Shown: positions 45,684-54,797, numbered from the stretch's first letter. The stretch is DNA of 64,000 bases from Saprospiraceae bacterium (GCA_028285545.1 JANQPA010000046.1:1-64000), one strand, 5' to 3'. The notes: generated by a model from the letters alone, not told the origin. Numbers and translations are program-made.

Positions 45684-46265
45684 ATGAGCGATACACAATT
45701 AGAAACAGATAAGAAGTTACTTACAGAGCTTAAGCAGGGAAAGGTAGAGGCTTTCGAAGAACTGTATTCGCGCTATTTCAAAATGGCAGCCTCATTTGTT
45801 CAAAATAATGGTGGAAGCAGTGAGGATACTAAAGATATATTTCAGGAAGCTTTGTTTGTTTTGGTAAAAAAACTTAGACAGCCAGACTTCCAACTGACGG
45901 CAAAACTAGGAACGTATACTTTTTCCATAGTTCGGCATCTATGGTTAAAACGATTACGCCAAAAGGGGAATTACCAATTGGTAGATCAAGACAAACAACT
46001 TGAATCCATCCCCTTAAATGATAACGATATAGAGGTCAAGCAGGAAATGGAACACAAGCATGAATTGATCGCTAAAACTATGGCTAACCTTAAAGTAGAA
46101 TGCCGCCAGATCATCCTGGCCTCTTATTATGAAAAATTGTCACATGCTGAAATTGCTGAAAAACTTGGATATGCTGTCAAATTTGTAAGAGTGAAATTGC
46201 ACCGCTGTATGGAAAGTTTACGAAAAATGGTACATAAGCATCCCAGTATTAAGTCATTAAATTAA
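45684..46265 (+). CDS. ECF RNA polymerase sigma factor of the caspase/CHAT operon
   Basis: The 193-residue protein has sigma region 2 (about 20-90, 'AFEELYSRYFKMAASFVQNN' and 'DTKDIFQEALFVLVKKL') and region 4 (about 120-175, 'VECRQIILASYYEKLSHAEI' and 'VKFVRVKLHRCMESL'). It is followed by a membrane anti-sigma with periplasmic TPRs, an exported caspase and a CHAT protein. A box shared with two downstream transcription units lies just before it, so it probably controls itself and them. The ATG at 45684 is required, because no later in-frame start precedes region 2. Confidence 0.93.
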   Translation: MSDTQLETDKKLLTELKQGKVEAFEELYSRYFKMAASFVQNNGGSSEDTKDIFQEALFVLVKKLRQPDFQLTAKLGTYTFSIVRHLWLKRLRQKGNYQLVDQDKQLESIPLNDNDIEVKQEMEHKHELIAKTMANLKVECRQIILASYYEKLSHAEIAEKLGYAVKFVRVKLHRCMESLRKMVHKHPSIKSLN

Positions 46266-46319
46266 AATTAACCCCATCAACTGATACAAGACAAATTGTT
46301 AATCACTAAAAGCAAGCCT

Positions 46320-47123
46320 ATGAAGGACGTAGACTATGAAAAAATAGATCGCTACCTTGAAGGTAAAATGTCAACTGAAGAATCTCAAGATTTTGAAGAA
46401 AAACTGAAAGCGGACGAAGCGCTTGCGGATGCTCTTGCCCTGCAAACGGATCTATTAAAGGGCATCGCACTCTTTGGTGATCAACAATTGCGTGAAAACA
46501 TTCAGCAAGCAGAACGAAAAGTTACAAGCGGTGAAACTCTAGAAAAGCAGCCAAAAACCCGGATAATTTCTCTGTTTAGTACCAGAAACCTGGCTATTGC
46601 TGCCTCCTTTCTTATCTTGATTGTTGCTGGCTATTTCCTGCTCCGGCCATCTAATCAGCCTGGTCGCTTATACGCCAATTATTTTGAAATGGATCAGACT
46701 ACACTGGAAAACGAGTTAGAAAACCTTTCCTTACTCGGAATGGGGATTGCCGATCGAGAACGGCGGGATCAACTCAAAGCTGGACTTGATCTGGTTCAGG
46801 CCGCGGAATATGATGAAGCTACAACAGCACTCCAAGACCATTTAAAGATCTATCCGCAAGATGAAGCAGCAATCTATTTTCTTGGCTTAAGTTTAATGCA
46901 AATTAATTCCTTTGAAGAGGCCATCAACGTTTTGGCTCCTTTTGAGGCCAATAAAGAAAGCGATTACCATGAAGATGCTCTCTGGTTCCAAGCTCTATCT
47001 TGGCTACAAATGAAGGACGGAACAGATAATGCCATTCGACTCCTGCAACAAATTGCTGAAGGTTCAGGCTCTAATTCCAGCATGGCTGCCACTTTATTGG
47101 AGGAATTAAATGCTAATAAATGA
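46320..47123 (+). CDS. membrane anti-sigma factor with periplasmic TPRs
   Basis: The 267-residue protein from ATG 46320 has a cytoplasmic N-terminal helical domain ('IDRYLEGKMSTEESQDFEEKL') of the anti-sigma (zinc-finger-like but cysteine-free) type, one membrane helix (about 82-102, 'NLAIAASFLILIVAGYFLL') and periplasmic TPR-like helices (about 145-260). It should bind the preceding sigma factor until an envelope signal reaches the TPRs. Its stop overlaps the caspase start (ATGA), so the two proteins are made together. Confidence 0.88.
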   Translation: MKDVDYEKIDRYLEGKMSTEESQDFEEKLKADEALADALALQTDLLKGIALFGDQQLRENIQQAERKVTSGETLEKQPKTRIISLFSTRNLAIAASFLILIVAGYFLLRPSNQPGRLYANYFEMDQTTLENELENLSLLGMGIADRERRDQLKAGLDLVQAAEYDEATTALQDHLKIYPQDEAAIYFLGLSLMQINSFEEAINVLAPFEANKESDYHEDALWFQALSWLQMKDGTDNAIRLLQQIAEGSGSNSSMAATLLEELNANK

Positions 47124-49120
47124 AAAACCTGCTGCTCATCATACTCTGCTATTTATTTAGCTCAATTGGTTTGCCAGCTCAGGAAGCTAAAAAAATGGCC
47201 TTGATTATTGCAGTTGGTGATTACGCTCCGGAAACTGGATGGAAATCACTTAATTCGGCCAATGATGTAGAACTGATTTCTGCTAGCCTACAAAGCCAAG
47301 GATTTCTCGAAAAAGATATTTTAGTGCTGCAAGATGCCAAGGCTAAAAAGGAAACCATAATTCACCATTTTAAGAAACACCTTATCGATCGGGCTCGGCC
47401 AGGAGATATTGCTTTTTTTCATTTTTCTGGACATGGCCAGCAGGTAGTAGACAAAAATGGAGATGAACAGGATGGATTTGATGAAGCCTTGGTTCCATAT
47501 GATTCCCCCCAACGTTTTCAAGCTGGCATTTACGAAGGAGAACGACTGATCTCAGACGACGAGTTAAACCGATGGTTGCTCCAATTGCGGCAAAAACTTG
47601 GCAATAAAGGCCAGGTTTTGGTTGTATTGGATGCTTGTCATTCGGGTACAGCCACACGAGGATATGCACCTTCCAGGGGTAGCGAAACGCTTATGGCCGC
47701 CTCCAGCCAAAAGGTAACCATCACCGGCCGAAACGTTGCCGCTGATCGTTTTATGGAAACCGTCCAGGAAGCCGACCTGGCTCCCGTCATTGCTATTTCG
47801 GCTTCCAGCGCTCAGCAACTCAACTATGAATACCGCGATGCCAATGGACAATATTATGGCTCGCTAAGCTATGCTTTCAGCAAAAGCATGCAGAATATTC
47901 AACCCTTTACTTCCTATCGCGAACTTTTTGATCGTATTAAAATGGAAATGGTGGCCATTGCTCCACGACAAAATCCTCAAGTGGAAGGACATACGGATCG
48001 CATTCTATTTGGCAAGGCCCAGAGTCAAGATAGGGCTTATTTGTCTGTCGTAAGAGCATACAGTTCTCAGACGGTAATCGTGGACCAAGGCAGTCTGGCA
48101 GGTATCCACCCTGGCACCAAAATAGACCTTTTTCCTTCGAACGCTAAAAACACAAAAGGGCAAGATACTTTAGCCAGCGGTACCGTAACCAATGTGATGC
48201 CACTCCTATCCGAATTGACTTTGGATCGGCCATTGAGTAGGAAAACTGCTATGAGCGCCAAGGCTTTTCTCTCTGATCGAAATTATGGGAAAATAAACCT
48301 TAAGGTGAATTGTATCCTGCCCGAGGGACCTCTCTTGAAAAACTTTCTGAATTCGATTAAAAATTACCCTTTTATTGTACCTCAGCAGAATGATCCGGAT
48401 GTGATATTAAGTTTGGAAGCCAATAATTTGCTGGTACTGCGATCAAATGACGATTTCCTTCTATTGGAAGAACCTCTTCGTCAAGGCGAAGAAGAAGTAC
48501 TTATTGGTAAGGCTATTCGCCGAATGTCTAGCTACGTACAGGCCACTTTTCTTAGGAAACTTGAAATCGAAAATCCCCATTTAAAAGTAGAAATGAACCT
48601 GATCCCTGTTGTAGCTGAGACGGAAAATGGACAGCCAAAAGTCGTGCGTAAAATCCCTATCGAAGAAAAGCTTGGCCCTAATGCCAGTCTTCACCTGGCG
48701 GAAGGGGACGCCTTTATTCTTGAAATTACAAATAATGGTACCAAGCCTGCTTATTATAATGTAATCGACATTTGGGCAGATAATCAGATTTATGGCTTGA
48801 TTCCCAATACCGAATGTTCCTCCAAAGCTGGAGATTATTTCATTCGTCCTGGTGAGACCCAATTACTAAAGGATTGTATCATAGAAGTATACCCACCTTA
48901 TGGAAATGAAATGTTGAAACTCATTGCCACCGAGCAACCCATCGATCTGCAAAAAATGATTGAACTGCGAGGACAAAACAATGGTAAAATTGATAATAAT
49001 CCCTTTATTCAGCTTTTTCAATCTACTTTTAAAGATAACGGAAAACGTGCCGCTACCCCAAGCATACCTCCTTTTTCTGCTCACATTCACACGCTTGTAT
49101 TCCAGATCACTAAACGCTAA
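47120..49120 (+). CDS. exported caspase-family (C14) peptidase with DUF4384 tail
   Basis: The 666-residue protein has a signal peptide (about 1-20, 'IILCYLFSSIGLPAQ'). The caspase-like domain (about 25-295) has the catalytic His105 in 'FFHFSGHGQQ' and Cys173 in 'VLDACHSGTA', with substrate-loop residues 'DEALVPYD'. A linker with beta-rich segments follows, and residues about 540-640 form a DUF4384-like domain ('GDAFILEITNNGTKPAYYNVI'). Family members cleave after basic or acidic residues. It is translationally coupled to the anti-sigma gene, which suggests that caspase and anti-sigma levels are matched. Confidence 0.94.
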   Translation: MKNLLLIILCYLFSSIGLPAQEAKKMALIIAVGDYAPETGWKSLNSANDVELISASLQSQGFLEKDILVLQDAKAKKETIIHHFKKHLIDRARPGDIAFFHFSGHGQQVVDKNGDEQDGFDEALVPYDSPQRFQAGIYEGERLISDDELNRWLLQLRQKLGNKGQVLVVLDACHSGTATRGYAPSRGSETLMAASSQKVTITGRNVAADRFMETVQEADLAPVIAISASSAQQLNYEYRDANGQYYGSLSYAFSKSMQNIQPFTSYRELFDRIKMEMVAIAPRQNPQVEGHTDRILFGKAQSQDRAYLSVVRAYSSQTVIVDQGSLAGIHPGTKIDLFPSNAKNTKGQDTLASGTVTNVMPLLSELTLDRPLSRKTAMSAKAFLSDRNYGKINLKVNCILPEGPLLKNFLNSIKNYPFIVPQQNDPDVILSLEANNLLVLRSNDDFLLLEEPLRQGEEEVLIGKAIRRMSSYVQATFLRKLEIENPHLKVEMNLIPVVAETENGQPKVVRKIPIEEKLGPNASLHLAEGDAFILEITNNGTKPAYYNVIDIWADNQIYGLIPNTECSSKAGDYFIRPGETQLLKDCIIEVYPPYGNEMLKLIATEQPIDLQKMIELRGQNNGKIDNNPFIQLFQSTFKDNGKRAATPSIPPFSAHIHTLVFQITKR

Positions 49121-49124
49121 AACT

Positions 49125-52100
49125 ATGAGAATTTACCATATACTTTTATCCCTTGTATTGTTTCCATTATTTCTGCAAAGCCAGGTTAATCCCTCCCAGG
49201 CAACTGTGCGTGCAGAGATCGATAGCCTCATTAAGGTCAACAAGCAATTGGCGGACATGCGACAGTATGAGCAGGCTCTAGAGGTGATCGGATTGGCAAG
49301 AGGAAAAGCCGAAACAACTTTTGGGAAACAGGATACTTCCTTTGCCAGTGCTGTTTTTTTTCAGGCCCTGAGCTTTCAGCTAAAAGGCGACTATGATAAG
49401 GCCGAACCACTCTATAAAGAAGCACTAACCATCCGCAAGGAGCTTTTGGGAACCGAAAACAAGGACTATGCCAATACAGTCAATAATCTGGCTAACGTTT
49501 ATATATCCACCCGGAGATATGAAGAAGCAGAAACTTTACATTTAGAAGCAAAAGCGATCCGCGCAAAAATTGTCGGTGAACAGCATCCTGATCATACTAG
49601 CAGTTTGAATAATTTAGGGCAATTGTACAAGAATACAGGGAAGCTGGAAAAATCTGAACAATTTCACCTTGAAGCTTTGCGCCTTCGTCAGGAAGCAAAT
49701 GGAAAGGAAAACCAAGCTTACATCCAAAGCGCCAATAATTTGGCCAACCTTTATGATTTTTACCTAGGGGATTACGTAAAAGCGGAAGCTTTTTACACGG
49801 AAGTGAGAGATCTGTATGGAAAAATGCTAGGGAAAGAATCGGTACCCTATGCTCTAACTTTATCCAATTTGGGCACTCTGTTTTATTATGCTGGCGACTA
49901 TGATAAGGCCGAACCCTATTTGGTGGAGGCCAATGAGATTCAATTTCGTGTGCAAGGGGCAGACAATGTCGATTATGCCAATACCCTAACGGATCTGGCC
50001 AATTTGTATGCCGATCAAGGGCGTTATGAGGAATCAGAATTACTTTATCGACAGGTATTGGATCTCTATCGTCGGCTTGAAGGGTCGGAAAGTTTGAATG
50101 TGGCCATTGCTCAACAAAATTTGGCAGTACTTTATTTGGACTTGAATAATCTGCAAGAGGCTATCAGGCTTTATGAAGCAGCTGCTGAGGTGGAGAAAAA
50201 ACTGAAAGGTAGAGAAAATCCAGAGTACGCTCAAAGCCTGAATAATCTTGCGGTGATGTATGTGAGAGCGGGGCAAATTGAAAAATCTGAGGCACTCTAT
50301 ATGGAAGCCAAAGAGATCCGGGAAAAAATTCTTGGGAAGCGGCATCCCGATGTAGCTTCTAATCTCTGGAATATAGCATCACTTTATCAAGAACAGGGTA
50401 AGTTGTCTGAAGCCGAGGCCTATTTTCACGAAGCTGAAGACATTCGACGCGAAGTCCTGGGCACCAACCATCCCGACTATGCTGTTTCTCTCAGCGGATT
50501 GGGATCGATCAAAAAGCAGCTGGGAGCCTATAAAGAGGCAGAACAATACTTTTTAAAAGCCCATGCGATTCGGACTAATGTTTTGGGAAAAAATCACCCA
50601 TCCTATACCGCCGGGATCAATGAGATATCTGATTTTTACTGGACAATAGGCGATTTAAGTAAAACGGACTCCCTATTGAGTGTTTCTATACCTTTGGAGC
50701 GCTCCTTTTTGATTAATGCCAGCCGCTTTACCTCTGAAAAAGAATTGGAAGCCTACATACAACGATTCAAAGGCAACCTCAATCGTATTTATTCTTTAGC
50801 ACAGACTTATCCTGACTTATCTCTAGCCAACAAAATGACCACCTATGAAAGTGCTCTCTTTCATAAGGGCTTCCTCCTCAACGCTGCTAGCCAGATTCGC
50901 AAACTTTCTGAAGCGGATTCTACTTCTATGGAATTGTTTGCCCAATTACAAAAGCAGCGCCGCCAACTGGCAGAACAGTACAGCTATCCTTTGGAATGGC
51001 AGGTTGACATCTCAAAACTAGAAGGAGAATGCGACAGCCTGGAAAGAGTATTGGCTCGTCAAGTGGCCGGTGTAGACCAAGCACTTCGGCAAACGAGTGC
51101 CAGTGAGATCCTTGAGCGTCTAGAATCAGGAGAGGCAGCCATTGAATTTGTACATTACGATTTTGTTCATCCCGATGTGACCGATAGTGTAATGTATGCT
51201 GCCTTGATTCTTAGGCCTGGAAAAGACTCGCCGATTTTCGTGCCTTTATTCGAATCTGGGGACTTATCCAAATTAGTGACCAATCAAGAGGGGGATCAGG
51301 CTAGTAATTTGAATCGTTTGTACAGCCAAGCCAGCCGGGGTGTTAAACCCAAGAAACGCTCGCAGACCGGATTAAAAGATTTGGACTGGAAGCCACTGTT
51401 AGCGGAATTAGAGGATATTCACACCATCTACTATGCTCCCACAGGCTTGTTACACCGCATAAATTTAGCAGCAGTTCCCATCAATGACAAAGAGATTTTA
51501 GCTGACCGCTACCGCCTAATCCAATTAAATTCGACCCGTCAATTGGCTTTTAATGAGCGTAAAAACCAGAACAATACGACAGCATTCCTAATGGGAGGTA
51601 TCCAATACGATTTTGACCCTTCTAATATTCCTGATCCGGAACAGAACGAGGCAGCCCCTTCACTAGTGGCTGCCAGGAGTGGAATGAACTTCCAAGTCGC
51701 CGACCGAAACTTAAGAAATAACAGCTGGCAGTACCTTTATTGGACGGATCAGGAGGTGAGGGTTATAGATTCTCTATTGCAGCAAAACAATATTCAATCA
51801 ACTTTACTCAGAGGAGCTGAAGCCTCCGAAGATGCTTTCCGGCAAATGGCGACTCGTGCTCCATCTCCTGCTATCCTACATTTGGCTACACATGGTTTTT
51901 TCTTTTCCGACCCTAAGGAGGGAAGCCCTTCGGAAGACAGTCTCAATACATCTGCTCCTATTTTTCAACAAAGCCTTCATCCAATGATACGTTCCGGTTT
52001 GGTAATTGCAGGCGGCAACGATACCTGGTCTGGAAAGTCCTCTTCTGTTGGAGGCAATGACGGTATTCTAACAGCTTACGAGATCAGTCAAATGGATTTG

Positions 52101-52394
52101 TCTGACACCGAATTGGTGGTATTATCTGCTTGTGAAACCGGCCTAGGTGATATTCAGGGCAATGAAGGGGTCTACGGATTGCAACGAGCCTTTAAGATTG
52201 CTGGTGCCCATTACCTCATCATGTCCCTTTGGCAGATTCCGGATCGAGAAACGATGGAATTCATGACCACTTTCTATTTAAAATGGCTTAGGGATAAGCA
52301 ATCTATTCCGGAAGCTTTTCGCCTCACACAAAAAGTTATGCGCCAGCGATATCCCGATCCATTTATTTGGGCAGGATTTGTCTTAGTGGAATAG
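49125..52394 (+). CDS. TPR-CHAT protease (caspase-HetF-associated-with-TPRs)
   Basis: From ATG 49125 the protein has 1089 residues with a signal peptide (about 1-20, 'HILLSLVLFPLFLQSQ'). Residues about 40-520 are tandem TPRs of the kinesin-light-chain type, each with 'YA.SLNNLA.LY'-like cores. A coiled region leads to the CHAT domain (about 780-1085) with catalytic His923 in 'LHLATHGFF' and Cys1003 in 'VVLSACETGLG'. CHAT enzymes are caspase-fold proteases often activated by partner contacts through the TPRs. It starts four bases after the caspase stop and is the last gene of the operon. Confidence 0.94.
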   Translation: MRIYHILLSLVLFPLFLQSQVNPSQATVRAEIDSLIKVNKQLADMRQYEQALEVIGLARGKAETTFGKQDTSFASAVFFQALSFQLKGDYDKAEPLYKEALTIRKELLGTENKDYANTVNNLANVYISTRRYEEAETLHLEAKAIRAKIVGEQHPDHTSSLNNLGQLYKNTGKLEKSEQFHLEALRLRQEANGKENQAYIQSANNLANLYDFYLGDYVKAEAFYTEVRDLYGKMLGKESVPYALTLSNLGTLFYYAGDYDKAEPYLVEANEIQFRVQGADNVDYANTLTDLANLYADQGRYEESELLYRQVLDLYRRLEGSESLNVAIAQQNLAVLYLDLNNLQEAIRLYEAAAEVEKKLKGRENPEYAQSLNNLAVMYVRAGQIEKSEALYMEAKEIREKILGKRHPDVASNLWNIASLYQEQGKLSEAEAYFHEAEDIRREVLGTNHPDYAVSLSGLGSIKKQLGAYKEAEQYFLKAHAIRTNVLGKNHPSYTAGINEISDFYWTIGDLSKTDSLLSVSIPLERSFLINASRFTSEKELEAYIQRFKGNLNRIYSLAQTYPDLSLANKMTTYESALFHKGFLLNAASQIRKLSEADSTSMELFAQLQKQRRQLAEQYSYPLEWQVDISKLEGECDSLERVLARQVAGVDQALRQTSASEILERLESGEAAIEFVHYDFVHPDVTDSVMYAALILRPGKDSPIFVPLFESGDLSKLVTNQEGDQASNLNRLYSQASRGVKPKKRSQTGLKDLDWKPLLAELEDIHTIYYAPTGLLHRINLAAVPINDKEILADRYRLIQLNSTRQLAFNERKNQNNTTAFLMGGIQYDFDPSNIPDPEQNEAAPSLVAARSGMNFQVADRNLRNNSWQYLYWTDQEVRVIDSLLQQNNIQSTLLRGAEASEDAFRQMATRAPSPAILHLATHGFFFSDPKEGSPSEDSLNTSAPIFQQSLHPMIRSGLVIAGGNDTWSGKSSSVGGNDGILTAYEISQMDLSDTELVVLSACETGLGDIQGNEGVYGLQRAFKIAGAHYLIMSLWQIPDRETMEFMTTFYLKWLRDKQSIPEAFRLTQKVMRQRYPDPFIWAGFVLVE

Positions 52395-52401
52395 TAAAAA
52401 G

Positions 52402-52570
52402 TTTTTTTTTCTCCAAACTGATAACCATTCCCCAATTGCGGTATAAATGGCTGAATCTTTATTTAAAACATTTAATAAGATCAATCAGTCATGAAAAATC
52501 GCACCTCACTTTTTATTTCGATTTCATCTTCAACAATTTTCAATTTTCAAACCAAAAAACTTTTTACTAT
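52402..52570 (+). repeat. leader repeat, copy 1
   Basis: This leader before the beta-trefoil gene is about 70-75 percent identical by eye to 53492-53670 before the astacin gene, including T-tract, AAACTGATAACC, CAATTGCGGTATAAATG, an identical ATCAATCAGTCATGAAAAAT block and a CAATTTTCAAA-CCAAAAA block. The homology ends near the signal-peptide start codons. Confidence 0.8.
52415..52445 (+). promoter_or_regulatory. AAACTGATAACC box 2, before the beta-trefoil gene
   Basis: AAACTGATAACC (52415-52426) is followed by 13 bases and GGTATA (52440-52445). It resembles an ECF-type promoter: an AAC-containing -35 and a conserved -10. The beta-trefoil start lies about 125 bases downstream. Confidence 0.7.
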
Positions 52571-53399
52571 GAAAAAACAAATGAAGTATTTTAAGGCAAT
52601 TGCATTATTTTCTTTAGCTATGTTTTTTGCCTTGCCATTTTCTACAGCACAAGCCTGGGAATCCACTACTGTAATGTTTAAGAATAGATATAGAAAAGGA
52701 AACTACATCACCTTGGAAGGAGACAAAACTGTGGGAAAAATGATTAATAATTATGCACTTAATAGTGTGTATTGGGAGATTGAATTTGTGGACCAACAGC
52801 ATTTTAGAATTAAAAAAGCAGGAACCAATCTATATTTAAATATGGAAAAAGGGCCTCTTGCATGCTCTAGTGTTCCTGCTGGCTACTGGACTTCTCATTG
52901 GAAGCGCACTCCTGTTGGGGGAGGATTTTATAGAATTGAAAATCGCTACAGAAAGGGCCAGGTATTGAATATGGAGAAAGGTCCTTTGGTGTCTAGTAAT
53001 GTTCCAGCAGGCTATTGGACTTCTCATTGGGCTATTGAGCCTGTGGTTTTACCAGATGCCATCAAAGTTGATAAGGAAGATTTTGTAACCAGACATGTCA
53101 ATAAATTGGGACTTTCTCAAACAGCAGCTACGTTTTCTTTTAAAAATGAGGCTAAAGAAAGCTGGTGGAAGGGTGTAAAAGTATTTGATAGACAAGGAAA
53201 TGTGATCTGCCTACTGGAAACGGAAGGAAATAGTCGCGGTCCTGTTTATAGCCGTAATTTCGATAGGTCAGCATTTAGTGGAAGGGTAAAAGTAGAAGTT
53301 TGGAAGGCTAAAACATTAGGCGTACACACTAAAATGGCGACTATTTATCTGAGTTACGATGATATTATTGGAAAAGAAACAGTCTTTTCTTTTGAATAA
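52569..53399 (+). CDS. exported beta-trefoil (ricin-like) protein
   Basis: The 276-residue protein from ATG 52569 has a signal peptide (about 1-28, 'IALFSLAMFFALPFSTAQA'); an in-frame ATG at 52491 would add 26 residues and is conserved in position in the astacin leader, so it is not excluded. Residues about 30-155 hold two repeats of a ricin-type motif ('LNMEKGPL' then 'VPAGYWTSHW'), the usual carbohydrate-binding fold. The C-terminal 120 residues are beta-rich and unassigned. It is driven by the shared box and closed by its own terminator. Confidence 0.82.
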   Translation: MKKQMKYFKAIALFSLAMFFALPFSTAQAWESTTVMFKNRYRKGNYITLEGDKTVGKMINNYALNSVYWEIEFVDQQHFRIKKAGTNLYLNMEKGPLACSSVPAGYWTSHWKRTPVGGGFYRIENRYRKGQVLNMEKGPLVSSNVPAGYWTSHWAIEPVVLPDAIKVDKEDFVTRHVNKLGLSQTAATFSFKNEAKESWWKGVKVFDRQGNVICLLETEGNSRGPVYSRNFDRSAFSGRVKVEVWKAKTLGVHTKMATIYLSYDDIIGKETVFSFE

Positions 53400-53432
53400 G
53401 AAGATATCCTAAAGCTTAGTTTTTGTAAAAAA

Positions 53433-53467
53433 GGGGCTGCCTCCAACTTGGAGGCAGTCCCTTTTTT
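53433..53467 (+). terminator. intrinsic terminator after the beta-trefoil gene
   Basis: GGGGCTGCCTCC (53433-53444) pairs with 53450-53461 (one G-T pair) around AACTT, and is followed by TTTTTT. This is a strong factor-independent terminator that isolates the astacin promoter. Confidence 0.9.
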
Positions 53468-53491
53468 ATAGATAATCTGAAAAAAAAATAA

Positions 53492-53670
53492 TTTTTTTTC
53501 CTCCAAACTGATAACCAATTCTCAATTGCGGTATAAATGATTGAATTCTGATTTAAAGCATTTAAAAAATCAATCAGTCATGAAAAATCAAGCATCACAT
53601 TTTATCGCAAATACATTTTCAATAGCTCTAAATTTTCAAAACCAAAAATCTTTTTCCCAAGAAACAGGAA
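53492..53670 (+). repeat. leader repeat, copy 2
   Basis: This is the second copy of the leader at 52402-52570, located before the astacin gene. The conserved blocks keep the same order and nearly the same spacing, so the two genes probably gained a common promoter and 5' region by duplication. Confidence 0.8.
53505..53535 (+). promoter_or_regulatory. AAACTGATAACC box 3, before the astacin gene
   Basis: AAACTGATAACC (53505-53516) is followed by 13 bases and GGTATA (53530-53535), identical in layout to box 2. It should place the astacin gene under the same control as the beta-trefoil gene. Confidence 0.7.
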
Positions 53671-53693
53671 ACAAGAATTTAAACACAAACATC

Positions 53694-54704
53694 ATGAGAA
53701 CTATTAATTCCGTTTTATTCAATTCCTTTTCTTTATTAGTTGTTTTAGCACTTGTTTTTACTACTAGTTGTAGCACTGATGAAAGTGAGTTGATTCCTCA
53801 AACTCAGGAAGAATCTGCACATGCTTTTGATAAGATGAAATACTTTAGCACTTTGCAAGACACCTTAGATTTTCTACAAGAGCAGGCTAGAACCATAAAT
53901 TTACATACTGACTACCTTAATGAAATCCCTGGCCCTGATGCCAATATCACTGGTGAGGAACTGGTCAAAATTGCTGACCCAGTTACTGGCGAGGAAAAAG
54001 AATTTGTAGCACAAGTCATAGATGGTAATTTAATGGTGGAAGGAGATATCATGATAGCCAGTGAAGAAGAATACAGAAGACAACAAAGTAGAGCCAACAG
54101 ACGCGGTGTAGTATCCACTATCTGGACTGAACGCTGGCCAAATGGCTTTATTCCCTACGAAATTCAGGAGGGACATCCAGAGTTGGTAGATATTATTACA
54201 GGTATCATGATAGTAAATGCACAAACCAACCTAACACTCATTCCACGAACTAATGAGGCAGACTATGCTTATTTCCCAATAACCACTCTATTAAATGCGT
54301 CAGTAGGGAAGCAGGGAGGAAGACAAAATATTAATATTAAGGAAGGTGCCTCCATGGGTAACGTTATGCACGAGATCCTACATACTGCCGGGATGTGGCA
54401 TGAACATACACGCTGTGATAGAGATAATCATGTTTATTACCTGGAAGGGAATGTAAAGTTGGATAAGAGACACAACTTTGAGAAGGAATGTACAGACGCC
54501 GTAGATATTTTTGATTATGATTATGGCTCCATTATGCACTATGGCCCTTCTGCCTTTACTATTAGTGGGGCAAGCTATTCTTTACTGCCAAAAGTAGAAA
54601 TGTGGATACCTTTCAAATTCTGGATAGAGCTAGGAAAAATGGGACAACGTGATGGGCTTAGCGAAATAGATATTAAAACCGTAAATGCTATGTATCCAAG
54701 ATAA
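53694..54704 (+). CDS. astacin-like (M12A) zinc metalloprotease lipoprotein
   Basis: From ATG 53694 the 336-residue protein has a lipobox in 'LALVFTTSCSTDES', so it is membrane-anchored. After a propeptide-like region (about 30-120), the catalytic domain has HEILHTAGMWHE at 226-237, the full HExxHxxGxxHE signature, and a Met-turn in 'YDYGSIMHYG'. The N-terminal aspartate-switch residue is not clear. Bacterial astacins act on proteins outside the cell or at the surface. In-frame starts at 53541 and 53580 lie inside the conserved leader. Confidence 0.92.
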   Translation: MRTINSVLFNSFSLLVVLALVFTTSCSTDESELIPQTQEESAHAFDKMKYFSTLQDTLDFLQEQARTINLHTDYLNEIPGPDANITGEELVKIADPVTGEEKEFVAQVIDGNLMVEGDIMIASEEEYRRQQSRANRRGVVSTIWTERWPNGFIPYEIQEGHPELVDIITGIMIVNAQTNLTLIPRTNEADYAYFPITTLLNASVGKQGGRQNINIKEGASMGNVMHEILHTAGMWHEHTRCDRDNHVYYLEGNVKLDKRHNFEKECTDAVDIFDYDYGSIMHYGPSAFTISGASYSLLPKVEMWIPFKFWIELGKMGQRDGLSEIDIKTVNAMYPR

Positions 54705-54727
54705 GAGGTGCCTGAATTGATATAATT

Positions 54728-54767
54728 TAAGAGGTTGTCTCATCCGTGCGGATGAGACAACCTCTTA
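54728..54767. terminator. bidirectional terminator between astacin and S9 genes
   Basis: A 19-bp perfect stem (54728-54746 and 54749-54767) with a very short TG centre lies between convergent genes. It has A and T runs on both sides, so it can stop transcription in both directions. Confidence 0.85.
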
Positions 54768-54797
54768 GTTTTATGCAAGTCAACAAAGCCTAAAAGA

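Noticed and set aside
47120-52394. Caspase and CHAT genes as part of a type III-E CRISPR (craspase) system
   Set aside because: There is no CRISPR array and no gRAMP/Cas7-like gene, and both proteins have signal peptides, which would place them outside the cytoplasm.
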